Assembly: GCF_030295425.1 (NCBI RefSeq)
Contig: NZ_AP027081.1
Coordinates: 3,579,001 to 3,643,000, forward strand
Direction of reading: 5' to 3'
DNA: 64,000 nucleotides
From: Mesoterricola sediminis
Lineage (GTDB): Bacteria; Acidobacteriota; Holophagae; Holophagales; Holophagaceae
Below are positions 27,960 through 36,498 of the stretch, one piece after another; the first letter of the stretch is position 1, and every line of letters starts with the position of its first letter. The notes beneath the pieces were generated by a model. It ran no database searches and was not told the origin of the DNA. It saw only the letters and a list, made by a program, of their open reading frames with translations. Made by a program: the position numbers and the translations under genes.

Positions 27960-29669
27960 ACTGCAATTTTCAAGCCCAGGCGGGGCCTTGTCAATGACGC
28001 CGGTGCCGGCGGCGGCCTGGAACACCCAGGCCAGGAGGACCACAAGCAGGCAGCCGATGACGTTGTACCAAAGGAACGAGATGGGGGTCAGGAAAAAGCA
28101 GGCCAGCACCGCCGCCTCGGCCACCAGTGCCGCCCAGAAGGCCGAGCCGCCACGGACCCGTTTCAGGTAGAAGGCGACGATGAAGATGCCGAGGATCGTG
28201 CCGTAGAAGAGGGAGCCCAGGAGGTTGACGGCCTCCACGAGGGACCCGAGGCGGCTGGCGTACTCGGCGAAGGCCACCGCGAAGATCCCCCAGCCCAGGG
28301 TGGCGAGGCGGGTGACGCGCACCTCCGAGGCGGGGCCGGCGCCCTTGCGGAAGCGGCGCCACAGGTCCACGAGCGTGGTGGCCCCCAGGGCGTTGATCTC
28401 CGCGGACATGCTGGACATGGAGGCGGAGAACTCGGCGGCGAGCACCAGGCCCACGACCCCCGCGGGCAGGGCGTGGAGGACGTACCAGAGGAAGATGTAG
28501 TTCACGTCGCTGGGATTGGTGCCGGGGGCCGCCTTGCGGAGCACCTCGACGCCGGCCTTGCGCACCTCCACGGCCCGGGCGTCGGCGCGGACGAGGGCCT
28601 CCCGCTCCGGCGCCGCGTCGCCCCGGCGGCGGGCCTCGGCGAAGGCCCGGGCGGCTGCCGCACGCTCGCCCGCGACCGTTTCCCACCGGGCTTCGATCTT
28701 CCGCCATTCGGAGGCCTGGGGTCCCGCCAGGGCCGCCTTCACGGGGGCGGGGTTGAAGAACACCGGCGGCGGGCTGAACTGGTGCGCCGCGAAGACGAGG
28801 ACCCCCAGCAGGAGGATGAGGAACTGCATGGGCACCTTCAGGAGGCCGTTGGCCAGCAGGCCCATGCGGCTCTGGGAGACGGAGCTGCCCGAGAGGTACC
28901 GCTGCACCTGGCTCTGGTCGGTGCCGAAGTAGGAGAGGGAGAGGAAGAACCCCCCGATGAGGCCGGACCAGAGGTTGTAGCGGTTGGTGACGTCGAAGGA
29001 GGTGTCGATGGCGTTGAGGCGGCCCAGGCCCCCGGCCACGTGCAGGGCGTCCGCGAACCCGACGCCCGCGGGGAGCCTCCGCGCCACCAGGGCTCCGGCG
29101 GCCACCATGCCGCAGGTGATGATCAGCATCTGCCAGCTCTGGGCCCAGCTCACCGCGCGGGTGCCGCCGGTGACCGTGTAGATGAGCACAAGGGTGCCCA
29201 CCAGGGCCAGGTTCACCCGGATGTCCCAGCCCAGCAGGACGGAGAGCACGAGGGCCGGGGCGTAGATCGTGAGCCCCACCGCGAGCCCGCGCTGCAGGAG
29301 GAAGAGCCCGGCCGCGAGGGTGCGGGTCTTGGCGTCGAAGCGCGCTTCCAGGAACTCGTAGGCGGTGAACACCTTGAGCTTGTGGAACAGGGGCACCAGG
29401 GTGGCGGAGAGGACCACCATGGCCAGGGGCAGGCCCAGGTAGAACTGGACGAAGCGCATCCCGTCCACGTAGGCCTGGCCCGGAGTGGAGAGGAAGGTGA
29501 TGGCCGAGGCCTGCGTGGCCATGATGGAGAGGCAGATGGTGAACCACCGCGCGTCCCGGTTGGCCAGGATGTAGCCTTCGGCGTCCCGGTGCCCCCGGCC
29601 CTTCCACAGCCCGAAGAGGACCACGAAGGCCAGGCACCCGGCGAGGACCGCCCAGTCCAGGGGGCTCAC
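27951..29669 (-). CDS. Sodium:solute symporter (SSS family)
   Basis: A 572-residue inner-membrane transporter with about 13 hydrophobic segments, coupling solute uptake to sodium. Family features include the N-terminal [11 protein letters not shown] and [20 protein letters not shown] region and the [15 protein letters not shown] motif. Between about residues 320 and 400 there is a long, highly charged Ala/Arg/Glu-rich insertion that interrupts two membrane segments. The start is GTG at 29669, overlapping the TGA stop of the preceding 37-residue membrane peptide. The solute is unknown: the family carries sugars, amino acids, sialic acid and others. The adjacent LmbE-type deacetylase suggests an N-acetylated sugar or conjugate, but that is inference. 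Confidence 0.9.
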   Translation of the reverse strand: MSPLDWAVLAGCLAFVVLFGLWKGRGHRDAEGYILANRDARWFTICLSIMATQASAITFLSTPGQAYVDGMRFVQFYLGLPLAMVVLSATLVPLFHKLKVFTAYEFLEARFDAKTRTLAAGLFLLQRGLAVGLTIYAPALVLSVLLGWDIRVNLALVGTLVLIYTVTGGTRAVSWAQSWQMLIITCGMVAAGALVARRLPAGVGFADALHVAGGLGRLNAIDTSFDVTNRYNLWSGLIGGFFLSLSYFGTDQSQVQRYLSGSSVSQSRMGLLANGLLKVPMQFLILLLGVLVFAAHQFSPPPVFFNPAPVKAALAGPQASEWRKIEARWETVAGERAAAARAFAEARRRGDAAPEREALVRADARAVEVRKAGVEVLRKAAPGTNPSDVNYIFLWYVLHALPAGVVGLVLAAEFSASMSSMSAEINALGATTLVDLWRRFRKGAGPASEVRVTRLATLGWGIFAVAFAEYASRLGSLVEAVNLLGSLFYGTILGIFIVAFYLKRVRGGSAFWAALVAEAAVLACFFLTPISFLWYNVIGCLLVVLLAWVFQAAAGTGVIDKAPPGLENCSRM

Positions 29670-29779
29670 GAGAACACCCGCGAGAAGACCCGCATCAGGA
29701 CGATGCAGGCCAGCAGGTTCAGGATCACCAGGGCGTAGACCGCCCCCCAGCGCCTGCCGCCCGCCTCGGGGCCGCTCAC
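29666..29779 (-). CDS. 37-residue single-span membrane peptide coupled to symporter
   Basis: A small ORF starting GTG at 29779 and ending TGA at 29666, placed exactly between two genes. Its start overlaps the stop of the LmbE gene (GTGA) and its stop overlaps the start of the symporter (GTGA). The peptide has a short polar, glycine-rich N-terminus and one hydrophobic helix (AVYALVILNLLACIVLM) followed by RVFSRVFS, so it should be a single-span membrane protein with a basic C-terminal tail. Small accessory proteins beside SSS symporters are known in other bacteria; whether this one belongs to such a family was not tested. The tight coupling on both sides argues for a real gene. Confidence 0.65.
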   Translation of the reverse strand: MSGPEAGGRRWGAVYALVILNLLACIVLMRVFSRVFS

Positions 29780-32223
29780 CGGGCGCCCTTCAGGGCGAGG
29801 AGGTTCGCGAAGAGCCGGTAGGCCCCGCCCACCCCCTCCGGCAGCTGGCGGAAGAAGGAGATCCCCGTGTAGACGAAGTGCCCGCGGCCCCAGGGCGCGG
29901 CCAGGAGGCCCCCGGCCAGGGGCTTCTCGCCGGTGTCCGAGCAGGCCAGGACGGCGGTGTAGCGCGGGTCCCAGTCCTGGGCGAAGTAGAGGCCGCGCTC
30001 CTGGACCCAGCCCTGGAAGTCCGCGGGGCCGATGCGGTTGGGCCCGGCGAGGACCGGGTGGTCCGGGGCGAGGAAGGTGACGGGGGCGTCCTCCTCCGTC
30101 ACGCGCCCGCGCCCCACGGTGAAGGGATAGGGCCCCAGGGCCGGGGTCACGAGGCCCTGGTCGGTGGCGTAGAGCACGACCTCGGTGCCGCCGGCGGCGA
30201 CGTAGTCGAGCAGCCGGGTGCGGAGCTGGGCGAGGCGCGGCCGGGTGTTGAAGGCCCGGATGCCCACGACGATGGCGTCGTAGACGGCGAGGTCCGCCGT
30301 GGCGAGCTCCTCGTCGGAGAGGAGGTCCACCCGGTACCCCAGGGGCCGGAGCAGGGCCGGGATCTCGTCGCCCGGGCCCATGACGTAGCCGATGCGCGTG
30401 CCGCCCTTCTTCAGGTCCAGGCGCGCGACGCGGGCGCCGGCGGGGGTGAGGAGGGTCTGGACCGGGATGTGGGGATGGTCCACGAGGCGCCGGGAGAGGG
30501 CCGGGACGGGCCCCGCGCCCGTGTCCACCGTCACGGCCAGGGCGCCGCCGCCGGGGGCGGGCGGCGGGGTGAGGCGGGTCTCGAGGCGGGCCTCGTCCCC
30601 CGCGCGGTCCAGGCGCACCTGGAAGGCGGCGGGCTCCGCCGTCCAGCCCGGGGGCGGCGCCAGGCGGACCGTGCCGGCCACGGGGCCCCGCCCGGCGATC
30701 ACGTCCAGGCGCAGGACCCGGGGGGTCCCGTCCGCGAGGATCTGGACGGGCTCGGCCAGGTTCACCAGGAGGGGCGGCACGACGAGGAAGGGTTCGCGCC
30801 GCTCCCCGAGGACGGGGTCCCGGTGGCGGCGCACCACGGGCACGGCGAGGCTGAAGGGGACACCGCCGCTGGACAACCGGAACACCGCCGTGAAGGCGGG
30901 GGGCGCTTCGGGCAGGCCGGCCAGGGGCGACGGGGGGGCCGCCGCGCCCGGCGCGGGGGCCGGCGCCGCGTCGGCCGGCACGGCGAGCCTCCGGGTCTCG
31001 GAAAAGGGCTGGTTCACCTCCAAAGTCCGCGGCGCCGTGGCGCCTCCGCCCAGATCGATCCCTTCCAGGACGATGCCCGGGGCCAGGCGGGAGAGCACCG
31101 TCAGGGTGACGGGGACGGTCTCCCCCGGGGCGGCGCTGGGGCGCTCCACGGTGGCCTCGGCCCACAGCCCCGCCGCGCAGCGGATGGCCTCCGTGAGTTC
31201 GGGGCCCTTCACGGCCTTCCAGGGATCCGGGGGCAGCCGGTCCAGGGCCGCCCGGGCCCGCAGGAGCCAGGGCAGCGCGCCGGAGGGGTCCTCCGGCCGG
31301 AAGGCTTCCCGGGCCTTGGCCAGGAGCGCGTCCACCTCGCCGCCGCCCGGAACCCGGTTCCAGGTGAGGTCCACGCCCTCCAGCAGATCCCCGGGCGCCT
31401 TCTGCCCGTCCAGGGGCTCGAAGGTCTCGGGCCGGGCGCCCCGCACCGGCAGGGCGCCGAAGCCCTGGCTCCGGTGCTGGCTGCGGCTCTCCGCCGCCAG
31501 TTCCGCGTAGGACCGGCCCAACAGCGGATCGTAGGCGCCGGGGTCCAGCCGCGTGAAGGTGCCGTCGGGCTGGCCCTCCCGGGGCCGGAAGCTGTTCCAG
31601 AGGATGCGGCGGGCCTGCCAGGGCCGGACGTAGGCCAGCTGCTCGGGGAAGGCCGCGGGGTCCGCCGCGGCGCGGAAGGCCTCCAGGGCCAGGATGGCGG
31701 AGGCCGTGTGGTGGCCGTGGGTGCCGCCGGGTTCGGGGGTGAAGCGGGTGAGGATCACGTCGGGGCGGACCCGGCGGATGACCCACACCACGTCGGCCAG
31801 GGCGGCGTCGTGGCCCCACACGCGCAGGGTCTCGGCCGGGGTCTTGGAGAAGCCGAAATCCACGGCGCGGGTGAACCACTGCTCGGCCCCGTCCACCCGG
31901 CGCGCGGCCAGCAATTCCTGGGTCCGGACGGCCGCCAGGGCCTCGCCCAGCTCCGTGCCGATGAGGTTCTGGCCGCCGCCGCCCCGGGTCATGGACAGGT
32001 AGGCGGTGCGGACCTTGCGGCCCCGGGCCAGGGCGGCGAGGACCTGGGTGTTCTCGTCGTCGGGGTGGGCGGCCACGTAGAGGACGGTCCCCAGCACCCG
32101 AAGGCGGTCGAGCATGCCCTGGAGGGCGGCGCCGTCCGGCAGGGGCGCCGGCTGGGCATTCAGGCCCAGGGTGCCGGCCAGGGCGAGGAGACAGGGGCGG
32201 GACACGGAGGGTCGAGGCAGCAT
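29776..32223 (-). CDS. Secreted LmbE/PIG-L family deacetylase
   Basis: An 815-residue protein with a signal peptide (about residues 1-23, ending LNA). Residues 40-230 form an LmbE/PIG-L zinc deacetylase domain with the AHPDDE motif and the downstream HGHHTAS that completes the zinc site; these enzymes remove acetyl from N-acetylglucosaminyl conjugates. The middle (about 340-590) is beta-rich, resembling sugar-binding or Ig-like modules, and the last 220 residues look like a glutamine-amidotransferase-like (trehalose-utilisation type) domain (YDAIVVGIRAFNTRPRL, then YVAAGGTEVVLY). Similar multi-domain LmbE proteins occur in Bacteroidota and Acidobacteriota. It heads an operon with the membrane peptide and symporter, so it may act on a compound that is then imported. 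Confidence 0.85.
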   Translation of the reverse strand: MLPRPSVSRPCLLALAGTLGLNAQPAPLPDGAALQGMLDRLRVLGTVLYVAAHPDDENTQVLAALARGRKVRTAYLSMTRGGGGQNLIGTELGEALAAVRTQELLAARRVDGAEQWFTRAVDFGFSKTPAETLRVWGHDAALADVVWVIRRVRPDVILTRFTPEPGGTHGHHTASAILALEAFRAAADPAAFPEQLAYVRPWQARRILWNSFRPREGQPDGTFTRLDPGAYDPLLGRSYAELAAESRSQHRSQGFGALPVRGARPETFEPLDGQKAPGDLLEGVDLTWNRVPGGGEVDALLAKAREAFRPEDPSGALPWLLRARAALDRLPPDPWKAVKGPELTEAIRCAAGLWAEATVERPSAAPGETVPVTLTVLSRLAPGIVLEGIDLGGGATAPRTLEVNQPFSETRRLAVPADAAPAPAPGAAAPPSPLAGLPEAPPAFTAVFRLSSGGVPFSLAVPVVRRHRDPVLGERREPFLVVPPLLVNLAEPVQILADGTPRVLRLDVIAGRGPVAGTVRLAPPPGWTAEPAAFQVRLDRAGDEARLETRLTPPPAPGGGALAVTVDTGAGPVPALSRRLVDHPHIPVQTLLTPAGARVARLDLKKGGTRIGYVMGPGDEIPALLRPLGYRVDLLSDEELATADLAVYDAIVVGIRAFNTRPRLAQLRTRLLDYVAAGGTEVVLYATDQGLVTPALGPYPFTVGRGRVTEEDAPVTFLAPDHPVLAGPNRIGPADFQGWVQERGLYFAQDWDPRYTAVLACSDTGEKPLAGGLLAAPWGRGHFVYTGISFFRQLPEGVGGAYRLFANLLALKGAR

Positions 32224-32314
32224 CGGGCCTTCCAGGAAGCGAACGGGTACCCGACCAGAATAGTCGGGTACTGTCCGTTTCCCAAGTTCCCGCGGTCGCC
32301 GGTTCGTGATTGAA

Positions 32315-32370
32315 TGGCGGTGGCGATGGTGTCCGCCCTGTAACCGCCCCGATGGCTGATGGCGCCTGAC
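32315..32370 (+). promoter_or_regulatory. Fluoride riboswitch (crcB motif)
   Basis: The leader matches the fluoride aptamer consensus: GGCGATGG-GTCCGCC, TAACCGCC, then GGCTGATGGC-CCT. The GGCG stem (32322-32325) pairs with CGCC (32334-32337). The loop GGTGTC (32328-32333) pairs with GGCGCC (32361-32366) as the conserved pseudoknot, with two G-U pairs. A switch to translation control is visible: CGCCT (32363-32367), the 3' pseudoknot strand, can instead pair with AGGCG (32384-32388), which contains the ribosome binding site of the ClC gene. Fluoride binding would free the site and turn the transporter on. Confidence 0.9.
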
Positions 32371-32390
32371 TTTTCCCCTGCGGAGGCGGC

Positions 32391-33617
32391 ATGGCGTGGA
32401 ATTGGCGGGTTGAGCGGACGGTCTGGGACCTGGGCCTGGGCTCCGCCGTGGGGGCCTTGGCGGGCTGTTCGTCAGCGCTCTTTCTCTACTTGCTCGAGCG
32501 GGTGATCGCCACCCGGGAGCACCACACCTGGCTCCTCTTCGCCCTCCCCGTCCTGGGGGCGGCTTCCGCTTGGCTGTACCACCGGTGGGGGGGCGAATCG
32601 GAGCGGGGCGGCGCCCTCATCCTGGACGAGGTGGTGGATTTCCGCGGGCGGGTGCCTGTGCGCATGGCCCCCCTGGTCCTGGCGGGCACCCTCCTCACGC
32701 ACCTGGGCGGGGGCAGCGCGGGCCGGGAGGGCACGGCCATCCAGATGGGCGCCGGCCTGGCCACGGGCCTGGGCCGCCTCCGCTGGCGCTGGCTGGGCCT
32801 GAACGCCAGCCGCCAGCGCCTCCTCCTCATGGCCGGGGTCTCCGGCGGCTTCGGGGCCCTCTTCGGGACGCCCGCCGCCGGCGCGGTGTTCGGCATGGAG
32901 GTCATCACCATCGGCCTGCTGCGCTACGAGGGGCTCCTGGTGTGCGCCGCGGCCAGCTTCGCCGGGGACGGCGTCTGCCGGCTCCTGGGCGCCCACCACG
33001 CCCACTGGCGCCCCGCGGCCCCGCCCCTGGACGGGCTCCTCGGCCTGAAGCTCCTGGCCTTCGCGGTGCCGGCGGCCCTGGTGGCCGGAGCCTTCGCGGA
33101 GACCACGCACCGCCTCGCGGCCTGGACCCGGGCCCGCCTTCCCCACCCCTGCCTGCGGGCCTTCGCGGGCGGCTGCGCGGTGATCCTCCTGGCCCTCGCC
33201 TTCCGGACCCCCGACTACCTGAACCTGGGCACGGTCTGGCTTCCGCGGGTCCTGGACGCGCCCGGGCCGGTCCCGGGCTGGGCCTTCCTCCTGAAGTTCC
33301 TCTTCACGGCCGTGACCCTGGGCTTCGGCTTCAAGGGCGGCGAGGTGACGCCCCTGTTCGTCATCGGCGCGCTCCTGGGCGCCGCCCTGGCGCCGGTCCT
33401 GGGCATGCCCGTGCCCTTCGCCGCGGCGGTGGGCTACGTCACGGTCTTCGCCGCGGCCAGCAACACCCCCCTGGCCTCCCTCATCATGGGCGTCGAACTG
33501 TTCGGGGCGGCCTTCGCGGGCCCCCTCGTCCTCACCTGCTTCCTCGCGTACGTCCTGGTCGGCCACCGCGGCATCTACGGCGGCCACCGGGTGCATACCC
33601 CGAAGATGGGCGTCTGA
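32391..33617 (+). CDS. ClC-type channel, probable fluoride/proton antiporter
   Basis: A 408-residue ClC-family membrane protein with about ten hydrophobic segments. The family motif G-[KR]-E-G-P appears as GREGT (in GGSAGREGTAIQMG), supplying the gating glutamate, and GFGFKGGEVTPLFVIGALLG matches the second anion-site motif of the fluoride-transporting branch (CLC-F), which lacks the usual GSGIP serine. It would export fluoride in exchange for protons. The fluoride riboswitch directly in front supports this over chloride transport. The ATG at 32391 is preceded by GGAGGCGGC, part of the switch. Converges with the HxlR gene 42 bases downstream. Confidence 0.88.
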   Translation: MAWNWRVERTVWDLGLGSAVGALAGCSSALFLYLLERVIATREHHTWLLFALPVLGAASAWLYHRWGGESERGGALILDEVVDFRGRVPVRMAPLVLAGTLLTHLGGGSAGREGTAIQMGAGLATGLGRLRWRWLGLNASRQRLLLMAGVSGGFGALFGTPAAGAVFGMEVITIGLLRYEGLLVCAAASFAGDGVCRLLGAHHAHWRPAAPPLDGLLGLKLLAFAVPAALVAGAFAETTHRLAAWTRARLPHPCLRAFAGGCAVILLALAFRTPDYLNLGTVWLPRVLDAPGPVPGWAFLLKFLFTAVTLGFGFKGGEVTPLFVIGALLGAALAPVLGMPVPFAAAVGYVTVFAAASNTPLASLIMGVELFGAAFAGPLVLTCFLAYVLVGHRGIYGGHRVHTPKMGV

Positions 33618-33659
33618 GCCGCCGCGCCAGGGCCGCAGGGGAAACCGCCCGGACAGGGC

Positions 33660-34064
33660 TCAGGCGGAGAGCGCCTCGGAGGCCCGGGCGCGCTGGCGGG
33701 CCCCCGCCTTGCGGGCCTTCTCCACATCGGGCAGGTGCTCCACGGCCCACTTGCACAGGGCGCCCAGGGGCTCGCGCAGGGTCGTCCCCAGCTCGGTCAG
33801 GGAGTATTCGGTGCGGGGCGGCACCTCGGGGTAGACGACGCGCTTCACCAGGCCGTCGTGCTCCAGCTTGCGCAGGGTCTGGGTGAGCATCTTCTGGCTG
33901 ATGCCGCCCACCTCCCGCTGGAGCTCGCCATAGCGGCGGGTGCCCTGGGACAGGAGGTAGATCACGAGGGTGGTCCACTTGTCGGCGATGAGGTCCAGGA
34001 CCATCCGGGTGGGGCACTGGGGGCTCAGGACGTTGGGAGCGGCGGAACAGGCCTTGCGAACCAT
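33660..34064 (-). CDS. HxlR family transcriptional regulator
   Basis: A 134-residue DNA-binding protein. The winged-helix fold of the HxlR family is clear: LDLIADKWTTLVIYLLSQGTRRYGELQREVGGISQKMLTQ... with the recognition helix, then TEYSLTELGTTL. A Cys (near residue 17, in SPQCPT) is the residue used by many HxlR proteins for redox or electrophile sensing. Start chosen at 34064, preceded by GGAAGGTAGG; another ATG lies at 34082. Two copies of a 15-base direct repeat sit immediately upstream, in the gap to the divergent nitroreductase, and are probable operators. A role in controlling the nitroreductase, as in the YodB/HypR systems, is inferred. Confidence 0.9.
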   Translation of the reverse strand: MVRKACSAAPNVLSPQCPTRMVLDLIADKWTTLVIYLLSQGTRRYGELQREVGGISQKMLTQTLRKLEHDGLVKRVVYPEVPPRTEYSLTELGTTLREPLGALCKWAVEHLPDVEKARKAGARQRARASEALSA

Positions 34065-34066
34065 GG

Positions 34067-34100
34067 GGTGCCTACCTTCCATTCAGGTGCCTACTATCCA
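34067..34100. promoter_or_regulatory. Tandem operator-like repeat between hxlR and nitroreductase
   Basis: Two direct copies of GGTGCCTACCTTCCA and GGTGCCTACTATCCA (13 of 15 identical) at 34067-34081 and 34086-34100, with a 19-base period. They lie just upstream of the HxlR gene, and the distal one includes ACTATC, the reverse of a possible -10 box GATAGT for hxlR. This would allow autorepression and also control of the divergent gene. Confidence 0.6.
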
Positions 34101-34172
34101 AAAGAGAGCAGCCATCCTAATTTTGTCCTACGGCCTTGAACGCCGCAACCCACCCCTTGAAAGGAGTGACCG

Positions 34173-34823
34173 ATGACCGCAGCCCTCAGCGCCCAGGATC
34201 TGCTCACCGTCCAGAACCGCCGCTACGCCACCAAGAAGTTCGAGACGACCCCCATCCCCGCCGAGACCTGGGCCGCCCTCGAGGCCTCCCTCGTGCTCAC
34301 CCCCAGCTCCTTCGGGCTCCAGCCCTGGAAGTTCCTCGTGGTCTCCGACCCCGCGGTCCGCGCGAAGCTCAAGGAGGCCTCCTGGGGCCAGGCCCAGGTG
34401 GAGGAGGCCAGCCACCTCGTAGTCTTCCTCGCCAAGGACACCCTGAGCGCCGAGGACGTCCAGCACTTCATCGCGCGCATCGCCGAAGTCCGGGGCGTGG
34501 CTCCCGAGAGCCTGGCCGGGTACCGCGACATGATGGTGGGCACCCTGGTGACCGGCCCCCGCGCCGCCCACATCCAGGAATGGGCCACCCGCCAGGTCTA
34601 CATCGCCCTGGGCAACTTCATGACCAGCGCCGCCCTCCTGGGCGTGGACACCTGCCCCATGGAAGGCCTGGACCCCGCCCGCTACGACGAGATCCTGGGC
34701 CTGGCCGGCACGGGCTACCACACCGTCTGCGCCTGCCCTGCCGGTTACCGGTCCGGCGACGACAAGTACGCCGCCCTGGCCAAGGTCCGCTTCCCCGTGG
34801 AAGAGATCGTCGTCCACCGCTGA
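34173..34823 (+). CDS. Nitroreductase family NAD(P)H-dependent oxidoreductase
   Basis: A 216-residue FMN enzyme of the NfsB/nitroreductase family, reducing quinones, nitro compounds or similar electrophiles with NAD(P)H. FMN-binding residues are suggested by NRRYATKKF near the N-terminus, TPSSFGLQPWKFLVVS in the middle and the C-terminal region GYRSGDDKYAALAKVRF. A textbook AAGGAGTGACCG site precedes the ATG. It is transcribed divergently from an HxlR regulator, an arrangement common for electrophile-induced reductases, so induction by quinones or aldehydes is a reasonable inference. Confidence 0.9.
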   Translation: MTAALSAQDLLTVQNRRYATKKFETTPIPAETWAALEASLVLTPSSFGLQPWKFLVVSDPAVRAKLKEASWGQAQVEEASHLVVFLAKDTLSAEDVQHFIARIAEVRGVAPESLAGYRDMMVGTLVTGPRAAHIQEWATRQVYIALGNFMTSAALLGVDTCPMEGLDPARYDEILGLAGTGYHTVCACPAGYRSGDDKYAALAKVRFPVEEIVVHR

Positions 34824-34881
34824 GCCGTCCCGGGGGGCGGTCCGGGTTCTGCGTCCCCCGCTTCTGGGCCAGAATGGGGGC

Positions 34882-36498
34882 ATGGGAGAACCCTACTATC
34901 TCCGGAATTTCCAGACCGTCCTCTCGGACGTGGAAGGCCGGTACGGGGATCTCCTCACCCCGGACGAGGCGGCCCGGCTGGCCGGGTTCAGGGAGCTGGA
35001 TCCGGAGGCGCGGATGTTGTTCGTGCGCCTCCTTACCCGCAAGGGGCCCTGGATCCGGCGGGACGCCTTGGCCTACGCGGAGATCGGCGACCTGCCCGGC
35101 GCCCTCGGGCGCCTGGAGGCCGCCGGCCTCTGCCAGACCGAGACCGGGGCCACGCCCGCCGACCTGACCGCCCTCCTGCGCCGGGACGAACTGGCGGCGC
35201 GCCTGCGGGCGGCAGGGCTCCCCTGTCCGGCCCGGGCCAGCCGGGACGCCCTGGCGGACCAGCTGCTGGCCTCGGCGCCGGAGGCGGCCGGCCTTCCCGC
35301 CGTGGCCCTCCGGGACCGGGCCTGGGCCGACCTGGCCCTCCTGCTCTTCTTCGGGAACCGGGAACAGGGCCTCGCGGACTTCGTCATGGCCGACCTGGGC
35401 CACGTGCGGTACGAGGCCTACCCCCTGGACCCCGCGGGCCGGGCCTTCCGCACCCGGGCCGAGGTGGAGGCCCTCTGCTCCCTGGAGGCCCTGCGGGACG
35501 CCCTCGAGGCCGGGGAGGACCTGGCGGGGCCCACCGGGGCCCTGCTCGCCATGGAGGCCTGCCCCGGCCTCCGCGCAGGCCGGCGCCACCGGCGGCTCCT
35601 GAACGAGGCGGGCCGGGCCTGGGAGCGCCTGGGCCGGGAGGAGGCCGCCCTGGCCTGCTACGGCCGGAGCGGGCTGCCCCCGGCCCGGGAGCGCGTCGCC
35701 CGGATCCACCTGGCCGCGGCGCGCTGGCCCGAGGCCGCCGAAGCGGCCCTGGCCATGGCCCGCGCCCCCCTGGATCCCGGGGAGGCCCGGGCGGCGCGCC
35801 GGATCCTCGCGCGCCTCGCCCGGCACGAACCCGCCGCCGCCGCGTGGCTCGCGGCCCATCCCCCCCCGCCGGCCCCGGCCGAGCTGCGCCTGACGGTCCC
35901 GCGCCATCCCTCGGGCCTGCCGGAGCAGGCCGCCCTGGCCGCGGCGCCGGACTGGCGGGGCTGGCACACCGAGAACGTCCTCTGGAACGCCCTCTTCGGG
36001 CTGGCCTTCTGGGACGTGGTCTTCGCGCCGGTGCCGGGCGCCTTCTTCCACCCCTTCCAGGCCGGCCCCGCGGACCTCCGCAGCCCGGCCTTCGCGGAGG
36101 CCCGGCGGGAGCTGCTGGCGGCGCGGCTGGAACGCCTGTCGGACCCGGCGGAGGCGCGCCGGCTCATCCTGGGCGCCCTCGCGGCCAAGCGCGGCACGGC
36201 CAACCCCTTCGTGGCGTGGAAGGCCCTGCCGGACGAGGTCGTGGCGGCGGCCCTCGACACGGTGCCCCACGGGGCCCTCCTCGCCGTGCTCGGGACCATG
36301 GCCCCCCAGCCCTCGGCCTGGCGCAGCGGGTTCCCGGACCTCTTCCTGTGCCGGGAGGGCCAGTGCATGCTGTGGGAGGTGAAGGGTCCCGGGGACACCC
36401 TCCGCCCCGAGCAGGAGCGGTGGCTGGGGATCTTCGCCGCCGCGGGGGTGGATGCCCGGGTGGTCCGGGTCCAGTACGCCGATGGGGAGGACGCATGA
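34882..36498 (+). CDS. FAN1-like VRR-NUC nuclease
   Basis: A 538-residue protein resembling bacterial homologues of FAN1, a structure-specific nuclease that acts on interstrand crosslinks and flapped DNA. The C-terminal VRR-NUC domain has the PD-(D/E)xK core: Asp486 in SGFPDLFL, Glu499 and Lys501 in LWEVKGPGDTLRPEQ, and the early HTENVLWNALFGL segment with the preceding conserved glutamate. The N-terminal part (about 1-130) fits the SAP-like/winged-helix region and the middle is a TPR-like helical domain of FAN1. The gene begins close to the end of the nitroreductase and is overlapped by the HD gene (ATGA). A role in DNA crosslink repair is inferred from the family. Confidence 0.86.
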   Translation: MGEPYYLRNFQTVLSDVEGRYGDLLTPDEAARLAGFRELDPEARMLFVRLLTRKGPWIRRDALAYAEIGDLPGALGRLEAAGLCQTETGATPADLTALLRRDELAARLRAAGLPCPARASRDALADQLLASAPEAAGLPAVALRDRAWADLALLLFFGNREQGLADFVMADLGHVRYEAYPLDPAGRAFRTRAEVEALCSLEALRDALEAGEDLAGPTGALLAMEACPGLRAGRRHRRLLNEAGRAWERLGREEAALACYGRSGLPPARERVARIHLAAARWPEAAEAALAMARAPLDPGEARAARRILARLARHEPAAAAWLAAHPPPPAPAELRLTVPRHPSGLPEQAALAAAPDWRGWHTENVLWNALFGLAFWDVVFAPVPGAFFHPFQAGPADLRSPAFAEARRELLAARLERLSDPAEARRLILGALAAKRGTANPFVAWKALPDEVVAAALDTVPHGALLAVLGTMAPQPSAWRSGFPDLFLCREGQCMLWEVKGPGDTLRPEQERWLGIFAAAGVDARVVRVQYADGEDA

